From: Bacteroidales bacterium
GTDB taxonomy: Bacteria; Bacteroidota; Bacteroidia; Bacteroidales; Dysgonomonadaceae
DNA: 19,735 bases
Direction: 5' to 3'
Assembly: GCA_012728155.1 (NCBI GenBank)
Contig: JAAYFR010000460.1
Location: 1 to 19,735 of the forward strand
In this document: positions 1 through 7,286 of the stretch, one piece after another
Numbering within the stretch: the stretch's first letter is position 1
Layout: each line of letters opens with the position of its first letter
The notes under the pieces: model-generated
Seen by the model: only the letters and a program-made list of their open reading frames with translations
Database searches by the model: none
What the model was told of the DNA's origin: nothing
Translations under genes and position numbers: made by a program

Positions 1-1128
1 GACCAGGTCAAGTGCCTGCACACCAATCAGCATGACCGGCCCATAAATCAAGAAACCAATTGCAATCAGCGCAATATTATCAACCATCACATTTCCTGCA
101 GGATTTTTCCAATAAATAAAAATAGCCACCATCACCAGCAACATATAGATTATCGTAGCCGGAGCTCTCCTGCCTTTAAAAACTTTGTCTGATATCCATC
201 CACAAAGCAGTGTCCCGGGTATTCCTGCATATTCATAGGCGAAATAGGCCCATCCGGCTTCCTTTACCGAGAAGTCTTTGGTCTCACTCAGAAAAACCGG
301 TGCCCAATCGAGTATTCCATAACGCACCAGATAGACCATCACGTTGGCAACAGCAATCAGCCAGAGAAACTTATTCCTGAATACATATTTAAAAAATATA
401 TCCTTGGTCGAAAATTCCTCTTCATAGCTCGCTTTATAATCTTTTGGGTAATCGTTCTTGTATTTTTCAATATTGGGCAACCCACATGATTGCGGTGTAT
501 CCCTTACAAGCAAATAGGTGATAAAGGCTAAAATTATGGCAATTGCAGCCGGAAAATAGAGTTTACTCTGCCAGTCACCAAAAATAGCCACACCCAGAAT
601 GGCGAGAGGACCTACAAGTCCGCCTCCCACATTATGGGCAACATTCCAAATCGACATCTTTGTACCTCTCTCCTTCACGGAAAACCAATGCACCATCACT
701 CTTCCCGATGCAGGCCAACCCATACCTTGGAACCAGCCATTCACAAACATGACCATAAACATGACCACTACCGACGAAGTGAGTGCCGGTATCGTTCCAA
801 AGCTGAATATGGTGACGCCGGAAAGAAATAGCCCCAAACTCATAAAAACTCGTGCGTTACTTCGATCCGATACACCTCCCATCAAGAATTTACTGAGCCC
901 GTAAGAGAGGGAAACCGCTGCAGCAATAAATCCTAATGCCCCTCTTGAATATCCCATCTCAATTAGATCGGGCATCACCAGTGAAAAATTCTTTCTTACG
1001 AGATAATAGGAGGCATAGCCGATAAAAATACCCATAAACACCTGAAATCGAAGCCTCTTATAGGTAGGATCAATTTTCTCTTCAGCTATCAGTTCTTTGT
1101 GAGGAGGTGGTTTTAAAATACCTTTCAT
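1..1128 (-). CDS. glpT: Glycerol-3-phosphate transporter, GlpT-type OPA antiporter (partial, C-terminus outside window)
   Basis: Major facilitator of the organophosphate:phosphate antiporter (OPA) family, inner membrane; GlpT exchanges external glycerol 3-phosphate for internal phosphate. An open frame of 376 codons runs from ATG at 1128 to the left edge without a stop; full-length relatives are about 450 residues, so the last quarter is missing. The segment VRKNF is at residues 44-48 and places an Arg at 45, matching the substrate-binding Arg45 of E. coli GlpT. A second conserved Arg lies in the segment VYLVRYGILDW, like E. coli Arg269. The visible end reads YGPVMLIGVQALDLV, a typical GlpT stretch. 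It lies 73 bp downstream of glpD on the same strand and is probably cotranscribed. G3P specificity is inferred from family and context; another phosphorylated sugar or glycerol ester is possible. Confidence 0.88.
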   Translation of the reverse strand, partial: MKGILKPPPHKELIAEEKIDPTYKRLRFQVFMGIFIGYASYYLVRKNFSLVMPDLIEMGYSRGALGFIAAAVSLSYGLSKFLMGGVSDRSNARVFMSLGLFLSGVTIFSFGTIPALTSSVVVMFMVMFVNGWFQGMGWPASGRVMVHWFSVKERGTKMSIWNVAHNVGGGLVGPLAILGVAIFGDWQSKLYFPAAIAIILAFITYLLVRDTPQSCGLPNIEKYKNDYPKDYKASYEEEFSTKDIFFKYVFRNKFLWLIAVANVMVYLVRYGILDWAPVFLSETKDFSVKEAGWAYFAYEYAGIPGTLLCGWISDKVFKGRRAPATIIYMLLVMVAIFIYWKNPAGNVMVDNIALIAIGFLIYGPVMLIGVQALDLV

Positions 1129-1184
1129 TTTTTTAATTTTTATAAATCAATACTAAAAAAGCTTTTACTTTCAACTTACTAAAA

Positions 1185-1192
1185 CAAATATA
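1185..1192 (-). promoter_or_regulatory. Possible internal -7 box (TATATTTG) ahead of glpT
   Basis: The minus strand reads TATATTTG in the 73-bp gap between glpD and glpT, matching the Bacteroidota TAnnTTTG pattern. No TTTG lies 19-21 bp upstream (that stretch is glpD coding sequence), so this is only a weak candidate for separate expression of glpT. Confidence 0.25.
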
Positions 1193-1201
1193 TAAAATAA
1201 T

Positions 1202-2776
1202 TTATGAAAGGAAGTAATTTTGTGCAATAGCTGTATACTCTTTTACCTGCTCTTTTTCCCAGCTCTGATCCTTATTCAGTTCCTTTGCCATAATAGCAGC
1301 CACCTCAGACGACATCTCAATGGAGGCCTTCGCATCCATATACAACGCTCTAACCCTACGAGCCAGTACGTCGTCTACAGTAAGTGCCATCTCTTCCCGC
1401 ACAGCCCATATAACCTCAGCCACAGTAAATTCGAGTCTCGGATGCAGTTTTTTGGCATACTCCGGGTTTTCTTTTTGCAAACGTAGAATTTGCTCCTGAT
1501 CGCTACCATATATATATAGGTGATCATTCCGGTCGGGATTAGTCATATAGCCATGAATTTTCAGATGCTTGGTCTTACACGTTCTATGGGTCAATCCGTT
1601 TGTTTTTTCGGCAAGATTTACTGTTTCTTCTGCCATAATACGATAGGTGGTCCACTTTCCTCCGGTAATGGTAACCAAACCCGAATCGGAAGAAAGCAAC
1701 TTATGGCTACGCGATATCTCTTTTGTCTTTGTCTCTTCCGATTGTTTGGTTGGTGCAGCCAGTGGTCTAAGTCCGGCAAACACACACAACACATCCTTGC
1801 GTTGGGGTTTTCTCACCAAATACCTTCCCGCGGTTTCAAGAATAAAATCAACCTCTTCATCGAGAGGCTTCGGTTCCATTACGAACTCTTTAACCGGCGT
1901 ATCAGTTGTTCCCAAAATAATCCGATTATGCCATGGAACGCCAAACATCACCCTGCCATCACTGGTTTTGGGCACCATAATGGCGTCATCACTATCCAGA
2001 AAAGATCCGTCAACCACCACATGTACACCTTGACTGGGGCGTACCATCGGTCTCTGTGAGGGATTATCCATCTTGATGATATTATCCACAAAAATACCGG
2101 TAGCATTGACAATACATTTACCTTTCAATTCGAAAGTATCACCGGACATTTTATCTTCAACCACCACTCCGGTCACTTTCCCGTTTTCTTTTTTCAGATT
2201 GGTCACGCCGGCATAGTTCACAACAACTGCTCCATTTTCTACTGCAGTCTGTACCAAATTGACAGCCAATCGGGAATCGTCGAACTGACCATCCTGGTAA
2301 GAGACTCCCCCTCTCAATCCCTTTTGTTCAATTTGGGGAATATGCTCGATGACACTTTTTTTACTCATCGGCAATGAACGACCCAACCCCATCCTTCCCG
2401 AAAGAAGGTCATAAACAGTCAAACCGATGGTGTAGAAAGGTCTCTCCCACCATTTATAATTGCCAATGATAAAACGTTGATTTTTTACCAAGTGAGGTGC
2501 ATTTTTTCTGAGGAACCCCCTCTCATGCAACGCCTCCCTTACCAGGGCAACGTCACCTTGCTGAAGATAACGGACTCCACCATGTACTAATTTTGTACTT
2601 CTGCTCGAAGTAGCTTTTGCGAAATCGGATTGTTCCAACAACACTGTCTTATATCCGCGAGTAGCCGCATCCACTGCAACACCAAGGCCGGTAGCACCCC
2701 CACCTATCACGATAAAATCCCAGGATGTAGTCTCTGCACTCTTTTTTAACTGATTGATATAACTTGCACGATCCAT
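1202..2776 (-). CDS. glpD: FAD-dependent glycerol-3-phosphate dehydrogenase
   Basis: Membrane-associated flavoenzyme that oxidises glycerol 3-phosphate to dihydroxyacetone phosphate and passes electrons to quinone. The N-terminus holds an FAD-binding Rossmann motif (IGGGATGLG, residues 24-32), followed by the family segment SSRSTKLVHGGVRYL with the GGVRYL signature. The DAO domain extends to about residue 380; the rest is the alpha-helical C-terminal domain of GlpD (DAO_C). At 524 residues it is slightly longer than E. coli GlpD (501). It starts with ATG at 2776, about 13 nt from the predicted transcription start. It sits between a DeoR-type regulator (252 bp upstream) and glpT (73 bp downstream), the arrangement expected of a glp unit. 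No glycerol kinase or facilitator gene is in the window, so substrate may come from imported G3P. Enzyme identity is secure; the electron acceptor is not shown by the sequence. Confidence 0.95.
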   Translation of the reverse strand: MDRASYINQLKKSAETTSWDFIVIGGGATGLGVAVDAATRGYKTVLLEQSDFAKATSSRSTKLVHGGVRYLQQGDVALVREALHERGFLRKNAPHLVKNQRFIIGNYKWWERPFYTIGLTVYDLLSGRMGLGRSLPMSKKSVIEHIPQIEQKGLRGGVSYQDGQFDDSRLAVNLVQTAVENGAVVVNYAGVTNLKKENGKVTGVVVEDKMSGDTFELKGKCIVNATGIFVDNIIKMDNPSQRPMVRPSQGVHVVVDGSFLDSDDAIMVPKTSDGRVMFGVPWHNRIILGTTDTPVKEFVMEPKPLDEEVDFILETAGRYLVRKPQRKDVLCVFAGLRPLAAPTKQSEETKTKEISRSHKLLSSDSGLVTITGGKWTTYRIMAEETVNLAEKTNGLTHRTCKTKHLKIHGYMTNPDRNDHLYIYGSDQEQILRLQKENPEYAKKLHPRLEFTVAEVIWAVREEMALTVDDVLARRVRALYMDAKASIEMSSEVAAIMAKELNKDQSWEKEQVKEYTAIAQNYFLS

Positions 2777-2787
2777 AATAAAAAGTA

Positions 2788-2799
2788 TTTGTGCACAAA
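2788..2799. promoter_or_regulatory. 12-bp perfect palindrome at the glpD transcription start, candidate operator
   Basis: TTTGTGCACAAA is a perfect 12-bp palindrome. It overlaps the last four bases of the glpD -7 box and the predicted start of transcription, where a repressor would block polymerase. It is absent from the otherwise similar promoter at 8794-8824. The protein that binds it is unknown. Confidence 0.4.
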
Positions 2800-2826
2800 A
2801 ATAAAAGTATTCTTTTGAATATCAAA
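2796..2826 (-). promoter_or_regulatory. glpD promoter (TTTG-N19-TATTTTTG)
   Basis: On the minus strand TTTG (2826-2823) is followed by exactly 19 bp and then TATTTTTG (2803-2796), a full match to the primary sigma-factor promoter of Bacteroidota. Transcription should begin near 2789-2791, giving a very short leader before the ATG at 2776. Confidence 0.75.
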
Positions 2827-2830
2827 ACTT

Positions 2831-2838
2831 TTCGAAAG
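2831..2838 (-). promoter_or_regulatory. TTCGAA box upstream of the glpD promoter, candidate regulator site
   Basis: CTTTCGAA on the minus strand sits just upstream of the -33 box. The same core is found at the same distance from the -33 box of the antiporter gene at 8753. On the plus strand TTCGAAAG recurs at 2874-2881, 43 bp away, about four helical turns. E. coli GlpR operators also contain TTCG/CGAA half sites, so the DeoR-type protein encoded at 3029-3811 is the obvious candidate binder. That link is inference. Confidence 0.45.
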
Positions 2839-3028
2839 TTTTTTTATAGTATAAAAAGCAAAATAGTATTAAATTCGAAAGTATTATGATCGCATGATGA
2901 AATAAAAAAGCATTATTTCATTGATAGACAGGTTTTTATATTAAAAGAACCAGTCTACATCAATAAACTACATTATAGGAAAAATTATCAATTATTTTGA
3001 AGCAATAGAAGAATATAAAATAAATAAA

Positions 3029-3811
3029 TCAGACAAGCGTGACCTTAATCCCCTTATCTCGAATAATCTGCAATAAACTTTGCGGCGCATTTTTGTCGGT
3101 TATAATATGGTGAACCCGCTCAATATCACAAATTTTACCAAATCCCTGTTTCCCAAATTTAGAGGAATCTGCCAATACGATAACCTCTTTTGCCGCATTC
3201 AACATATATTGATTCAAATGGGCTTCAGCAATGTTGCTGGTGGTGAGACCAAAGTCGATTCCAATTCCATCCACACCTATAAATAACTTATTGCACATCA
3301 GCCCCTCCAAAAATTGCTCACTATATGTCCCTACCGCGGAGGCTGAACTTTTTCGCATGTCTCCACCCAATTGAATGATCTCCACATTGGGATAATAACA
3401 AAGTGTCAAAGAGACCTTTACCGATGGCGTAACAACCGTTAACGGTTCATTCATCGGTATTTTTCGGGCGAAAAACAACAAGGTGGTTCCTGAAGCGATG
3501 ATAATCCGGTCATTATTGTTCAACAACTTGCTGGCAGCTTCTGCAATACGCATTTTCTCATCCACATTGATTTTTTCCTTCTCATCGATATGCCGATCAC
3601 TAATAAGGGAACTTACCGGACTTGCCCCTCCATGACTTCTCAAAAGGAGTTTTTTTCTTTCAAGATCTTTCAAATCCTTTCGAATTGTCACCTCCGATAC
3701 GCCAAGTGCGCGACTGAAGTCTTGTACTGTAACATATCTCTTCTTTTCAAGTTCATCTAAAATGACCCTGTATCTCTGGGTACTGTTCATCTTCTTAGTG
3801 GATGCTTTCAT
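3029..3811 (-). CDS. DeoR/GlpR-family transcriptional regulator
   Basis: Sugar-phosphate-responsive regulator. Residues 1-65 form a DeoR-type winged helix-turn-helix, with the signature segment VTVQDFSRALGVSEVTIRKDLKDLERKKLLLRSHGGA split over residues 27-63. From about residue 85 a DeoR C-terminal sensor domain follows (segments IIIASGTTLLFFARKI and LFIGVDGIGIDFGLTTSNIAEA), an ISOCOT-fold domain that binds phosphorylated sugars. At 260 residues it is of normal length. ATG at 3811 is used; a second ATG at residue 8 (3790) is possible. It precedes glpD and glpT on the same strand and is divergent from the alkaline phosphatase gene. Context makes a GlpR-like role with G3P as inducer likely, but DeoR proteins respond to many sugar phosphates. 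Confidence 0.85.
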   Translation of the reverse strand: MKASTKKMNSTQRYRVILDELEKKRYVTVQDFSRALGVSEVTIRKDLKDLERKKLLLRSHGGASPVSSLISDRHIDEKEKINVDEKMRIAEAASKLLNNNDRIIIASGTTLLFFARKIPMNEPLTVVTPSVKVSLTLCYYPNVEIIQLGGDMRKSSASAVGTYSEQFLEGLMCNKLFIGVDGIGIDFGLTTSNIAEAHLNQYMLNAAKEVIVLADSSKFGKQGFGKICDIERVHHIITDKNAPQSLLQIIRDKGIKVTLV

Positions 3812-3918
3812 TATTTCAATATCATTTGCTTTCTCTCAAATGGAATAAAAAACTATTTTCGGTATTCAAATCTAATGTCCGACAAAGATTAATAGCACAC
3901 TTAATCATTATAGTAAGG

Positions 3919-3949
3919 CAAAACTACACAAAAGAATTTCGACCACAAA
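3919..3949 (-). promoter_or_regulatory. Promoter of the DeoR-type regulator (TTTG-N19-TAGTTTTG)
   Basis: The minus strand reads TTTG at 3949-3946, 19 bp, then TAGTTTTG at 3926-3919, fitting the Bacteroidota consensus. Transcription would start near 3912, about 100 nt before the ATG at 3811. A second -7-like TAGATTTG at 3874-3867 has no -33 partner. Confidence 0.6.
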
Positions 3950-4053
3950 ATAAGTGTTGTAAATAATTCATAATTGATAGAATTTATTAAAAGTAATTAT
4001 TCCTCCGCTTTTGATTCACGCAACATCTTATATCGAATGTTATATATTTATTT

Positions 4054-4061
4054 TACCTTTG
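4054..4061 (+). promoter_or_regulatory. -7 box (TACCTTTG) of the alkaline phosphatase gene
   Basis: TACCTTTGC matches TAnnTTTGC. No TTTG lies 19-21 bp upstream, so the promoter may need an activator or be weak. The predicted start near 4067 leaves a leader of about 95 nt. Confidence 0.5.
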
Positions 4062-4161
4062 CAGCTTGTTTTTTATCGCTAATCGTACCAAATAGCTTTC
4101 CGGCAAAACAAGAGAGTAAGGAGAGCTATTCCACCGATTTTTTTAAAAAATTCTCTGCTCT

Positions 4162-5790
4162 ATGAAAAAAGGTTGTGTCTTTTTTGCTCTTCTCTTTCTC
4201 TCTCATGGCCTCATTGCACAAGAGGTGAAGCCAGTAAAAAATGTAATCATGATGATTCCCGATGGTACTTCTGCAAGCGTCTATTCTGCCGCACGTTGGT
4301 TCAAATATTACAATGGCATGGAATATAAGCTCAACGTGGACCCCTACCTCACTGGAACCGTCTCCACCTTTTCATCCAATGCGCCAATCGGCGACTCGGC
4401 ACCTACTGGATCCACCTACGCCACCGGCATATTGCAACAGGAAGGGAATGTGGGCATCCATCCTGCTGTTTCCGATAACGACTTATTTCCGGTTGACTCG
4501 CCCCGCACCTATCAACCTGCCGCTAATATATTGGAAGCTTCGAAAATAGAAAAAAATAAAGCGGTGGGGATAGTCGTCACTTGTAAATTTTCTCACGCCA
4601 CCCCGGCCGATTTCTCCGCGCATTATTATAATCGCGATAGATACAAGGTGATTGCCCCACAGATTGCCTACCAGAATCTGGATCTGCTCTTTGCAGGGGG
4701 AAATGGTCTCCTTACGGATGATATGAAAAATCATTTTGTAAAGAATGAGACAACACTTATTCAAGATGACAAAGAGGCACTCCTTCATTTTAGTGCCAAC
4801 GGGAAAGTTTGGGCGTTGTTTGACGAGATTGCCATGCCTTACCATATCGACAAAGATCTCGACAGGATACCCTCACTCGCAGAAATGACAGAAAAGGCAT
4901 TAGAGCTGCTGTCGAAAAATCCAAACGGTTTTTTCCTGATGGTCGAAGGTAGCCATGTAGATTGGGCGGCGCACGCCAACGATCCGGCCACCATGATTGA
5001 GGAGTTCCTTGCTTTTGATGATGCGGTAGGAAAAGTGATGGCCTTCGCCGAAAAAGAGGGCAATACGGCGGTAGTGATAGCCTCCGATCACGGCAACAGC
5101 GGTTTTTCCATCGGCTCGAAGAACTGTTCCGATTCCGGAAAACTCTCCCTCGAACAACTTTTTGGAAACGTATCTAAATATAAGATGAGTAGCGTGGCTT
5201 TAGAATCGATCCTGATACACAGCAAGCCCGAAAAAATCAAAGAGATATTCAAAGAATATACCGATATTGATCTTTCCGATGAGGAGATGGAGATGCTTCT
5301 TTCATCCAAAAATTACAAGGAAGCCGACTACACCCAGGTGGGCACCAGCAAAAATCTCGCCTACAATATCGGGAAAATATTAAACTCCAAAACCTGTTTT
5401 GGGTTTACCACGGGATCACACACGGGCGAAGAGGTGCTACTCGCATCTTACCACCCACAGGGAGATATCCTCAAGGGAAATGTAACAAACAGGGAGTTGA
5501 ATCAGTACCTGCAGAAAGTTACGGGATTAGAAAGATCACTACAGGAGCTATCCGACCGGATATTCGCCAAGTATGATCAAGTTTTTAATGGCATGAATTG
5601 GTCTATCGACAAGGGTAATCCCAACTTCCCAGTACTAAAGGTGAAGAAAGGAAAAAACATCCTCGAAGTGAAAGCTTTCTCTTCTGTGGCCACATTGAAC
5701 GGGAAGCCGTTCGACTTGGGATCCGTGACTGTTTACATTGATAAAAACGACACTTTCTACTTGCCGGTCGAACTTGCGGAAAAGCTTTAA
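4162..5790 (+). CDS. Secreted alkaline phosphatase (PhoA superfamily)
   Basis: Periplasmic or exported phosphomonoesterase that releases phosphate from organic phosphates. A Sec signal peptide is visible at residues 1-19 (hydrophobic core CVFFALLFLSHGLIA). Zinc/magnesium ligands and nucleophile appear in family order: Asp34 in MMIPDGTS, the nucleophile Ser79 in GDSAPTGS, His in SHATPADF, Glu/His/Asp/His in MVEGSHVDWAAHAND, Asp-His in ASDHGNSG, and the last His in TTGSHTGEEV. It has 542 residues with an extra C-terminal part of about 80 residues beyond the last metal ligand, ending in a short beta-rich segment that could be a small accessory domain. It starts at ATG 4162. Being divergent from the GlpR-like regulator, it may free phosphate or glycerol from phosphoesters near the transporters. 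The exact substrate is unknown. Confidence 0.93.
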   Translation: MKKGCVFFALLFLSHGLIAQEVKPVKNVIMMIPDGTSASVYSAARWFKYYNGMEYKLNVDPYLTGTVSTFSSNAPIGDSAPTGSTYATGILQQEGNVGIHPAVSDNDLFPVDSPRTYQPAANILEASKIEKNKAVGIVVTCKFSHATPADFSAHYYNRDRYKVIAPQIAYQNLDLLFAGGNGLLTDDMKNHFVKNETTLIQDDKEALLHFSANGKVWALFDEIAMPYHIDKDLDRIPSLAEMTEKALELLSKNPNGFFLMVEGSHVDWAAHANDPATMIEEFLAFDDAVGKVMAFAEKEGNTAVVIASDHGNSGFSIGSKNCSDSGKLSLEQLFGNVSKYKMSSVALESILIHSKPEKIKEIFKEYTDIDLSDEEMEMLLSSKNYKEADYTQVGTSKNLAYNIGKILNSKTCFGFTTGSHTGEEVLLASYHPQGDILKGNVTNRELNQYLQKVTGLERSLQELSDRIFAKYDQVFNGMNWSIDKGNPNFPVLKVKKGKNILEVKAFSSVATLNGKPFDLGSVTVYIDKNDTFYLPVELAEKL

Positions 5791-5817
5791 TTTACTTTCA
5801 CACATCCCGTTTTACCA

Positions 5818-6327
5818 TCACTGCTCCTCGCGCTTTACAACCACGTCGCCTTGAAATGAGATCGATTGCCTATCGGCATCGCTTATATCGAGACGGGCTG
5901 TTCCGTTCTCCCATAGATCCAATCTAAAAACAAGAGGTCGATCTAAATCACGCAATGTGAGAAGCAAATCCCAATTCCCTTTCTTCTTTCCTTTTCTCAC
6001 ACCATATTCAAAATCGGTGCTTGTAAAGCGGTATCCCCCCTCACTTGGAGTTAAGGGTGCGCGATAGGCACGACCATAATAGGGTAGATAAACCTTTACG
6101 GTGTCCGCTGATACTTTCAGATCATAATAGGGAGAAAGATAGATCGATTTATAGCCGGTGGGGTATGCATAAGTTGCTTTAAATGTAAAATCGGGTATCT
6201 CCACCGCTTTACGAATATCTACAGCCAATTTCTCTTTTTCGACAGTTTTCTGCGAAGTTCCGCAAGCATAAAAAAAAACAATGGAGAAGAGTGCTACCCA
6301 TCCAAAAAAATGCATATGGTTTTTCAT
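5818..6327 (-). CDS. DUF4251 family lipoprotein
   Basis: A 169-residue protein with a lipoprotein signal: hydrophobic residues 7-21 lead to Cys22 (FYAC-G), the likely lipidation site, so it should be anchored to a membrane. The mature part matches DUF4251, a Bacteroidota family of unknown function: segments LSPYYDLKVSADTVKVYLPYYG, the strand with a conserved FEYGVRKGK, and the closing DRQSISFQG. The predicted structure is all beta. It follows the HAD-IIA phosphatase gene by 89 bp on the same strand, and I see no clear promoter in that gap. It converges with the alkaline phosphatase gene, with 27 bp between the stops. The assignment rests on recalled family pattern; its role is unknown. Confidence 0.8.
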   Translation of the reverse strand: MKNHMHFFGWVALFSIVFFYACGTSQKTVEKEKLAVDIRKAVEIPDFTFKATYAYPTGYKSIYLSPYYDLKVSADTVKVYLPYYGRAYRAPLTPSEGGYRFTSTDFEYGVRKGKKKGNWDLLLTLRDLDRPLVFRLDLWENGTARLDISDADRQSISFQGDVVVKREEQ

Positions 6328-6416
6328 ATTTCCTCATCATTCAATAAGAAACTTTTCTTATCGGGAATTACCATATAGTAAACAGATAAATAGTCGGTTT
6401 TGTTTGTTCTCTTCTG

Positions 6417-7274
6417 TCAACAGCTCTTTAGCATCTCTTGAATTTCAGCCAAATTTTCCGCAATGATATCTGGTATCAGATCCGATTGCTCCACTATTTC
6501 CATCGTAGTTTCACCCGACATCACCAAAATACCAACCGCACCAGCATTGTAAGCCATGCGCACATCGGTATAGATACGGTCGCCAACCATTGCCACCTCA
6601 GATGGGTGAAGTGAATAGCGCTCCAAGATACCGCTTAACATACGTGGATCGGGCTTTCCAATCACAACATCCGGTTTTCTGCCGGATGCGCTTTCTATAC
6701 AGGCACAAATAGAGCCACAATCCACTAAGATAGTCGGTTTATCAGTAGGACAAACCCAATCGGGATTGGTCGCGATATAGGGAATACCCCGGTTTGCCCA
6801 CCAGGAAGCCCGACACAAACGAGCATATACCAACGACTTATCAAAACCAACCACCAACATATCCGGCACATCATCGGCATCATCGGCCGTGGAGACAAAA
6901 CCAGCCTCCTCAAATTCAGCGATCATGCTGGGAGTGCCCAGAATAAACAATCTTTTGGTTTCGGGATGATGGACTTTGATATAGTCGATCGTGGCTTGGG
7001 CAGAAGTATACATCTCCTCTTTCGTAGCTTTTATCCCGATTTTCTCCAAATGACCAAGGTAATCGGAGGTGCTCTTCGAAGGGTTATTGGTCAGAAACGA
7101 ATAACCTATGCCCCTCTCTTTCAAAAAATCAAGAAAGGGAATGGTGAAAGGGAAAAGCGTTCCCCCATTATAGATTGTCCCATCCATATCCAATGCAAAA
7201 TGCTTGATCTTCTTTAAGCTTTCTTTGAGTTGGGAAGGGGTGCCAAGTCTCATTTTCTCTATATATTTACACAT
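6417..7274 (-). CDS. HAD-IIA (NagD-like) sugar-phosphate phosphatase
   Basis: Cytosolic haloacid dehalogenase-type phosphatase of subfamily IIA (NagD, AraL, glycerol-3-phosphate phosphatase of animals and of Mycobacterium). All four HAD motifs are present: nucleophile Asp29 and acid Asp31 in ALDMDGTIYNGG, Thr-Asn in FLTNNPSKS, Lys in VIGKPDPRM, and the acidic loop GDRIYTD. The C2a cap lies between the second and third motifs. The length (285) is slightly above NagD (about 250). ATG at 7274 is used; ATG at 7253 (residue 8) is an alternative. It begins 12 bp after the antiporter gene on the same strand, so they are almost surely cotranscribed. The pairing suggests it dephosphorylates the imported ester, possibly G3P to glycerol; this is inference, and NagD-like enzymes are broad in substrate. 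Confidence 0.88.
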   Translation of the reverse strand: MCKYIEKMRLGTPSQLKESLKKIKHFALDMDGTIYNGGTLFPFTIPFLDFLKERGIGYSFLTNNPSKSTSDYLGHLEKIGIKATKEEMYTSAQATIDYIKVHHPETKRLFILGTPSMIAEFEEAGFVSTADDADDVPDMLVVGFDKSLVYARLCRASWWANRGIPYIATNPDWVCPTDKPTILVDCGSICACIESASGRKPDVVIGKPDPRMLSGILERYSLHPSEVAMVGDRIYTDVRMAYNAGAVGILVMSGETTMEIVEQSDLIPDIIAENLAEIQEMLKSC

Positions 7275-7286
7275 AGTTGAATCAAA

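Larger units (their letters stand above)
3812..4161. other. 350-bp divergent intergenic region between the regulator and alkaline phosphatase genes
   Basis: AT-rich region with no convincing gene. It holds a full promoter for the regulator on the minus strand (3919-3949) and a -7 box for the phosphatase on the plus strand (4054-4061). A 63-codon plus-strand frame (3974-4165) runs across the latter and is not believed. The regulator's leader would be about 100 nt; I see no strong hairpin or known riboswitch in it. Confidence 0.6.

Noticed and set aside
1520..2059. A 179-codon plus-strand frame within glpD
   Set aside because: It is antisense to a well-conserved gene, rich in Cys, His and Arg as such shadows are, and has no start signal.
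3974..4165. A 63-codon plus-strand frame ending with a 4-bp ATGA overlap with the alkaline phosphatase start
   Set aside because: It spans the -7 box at 4054-4061 and would start before it, its composition is that of AT-rich intergenic DNA, and it matches no family known to me.
6344..6361. Inverted repeat ATAAGAA-ACTT-TTCTTAT between the HAD-IIA and DUF4251 genes
   Set aside because: The 7-bp stem is AT-rich and has no following T-run on the minus strand; it is too weak for a terminator call.
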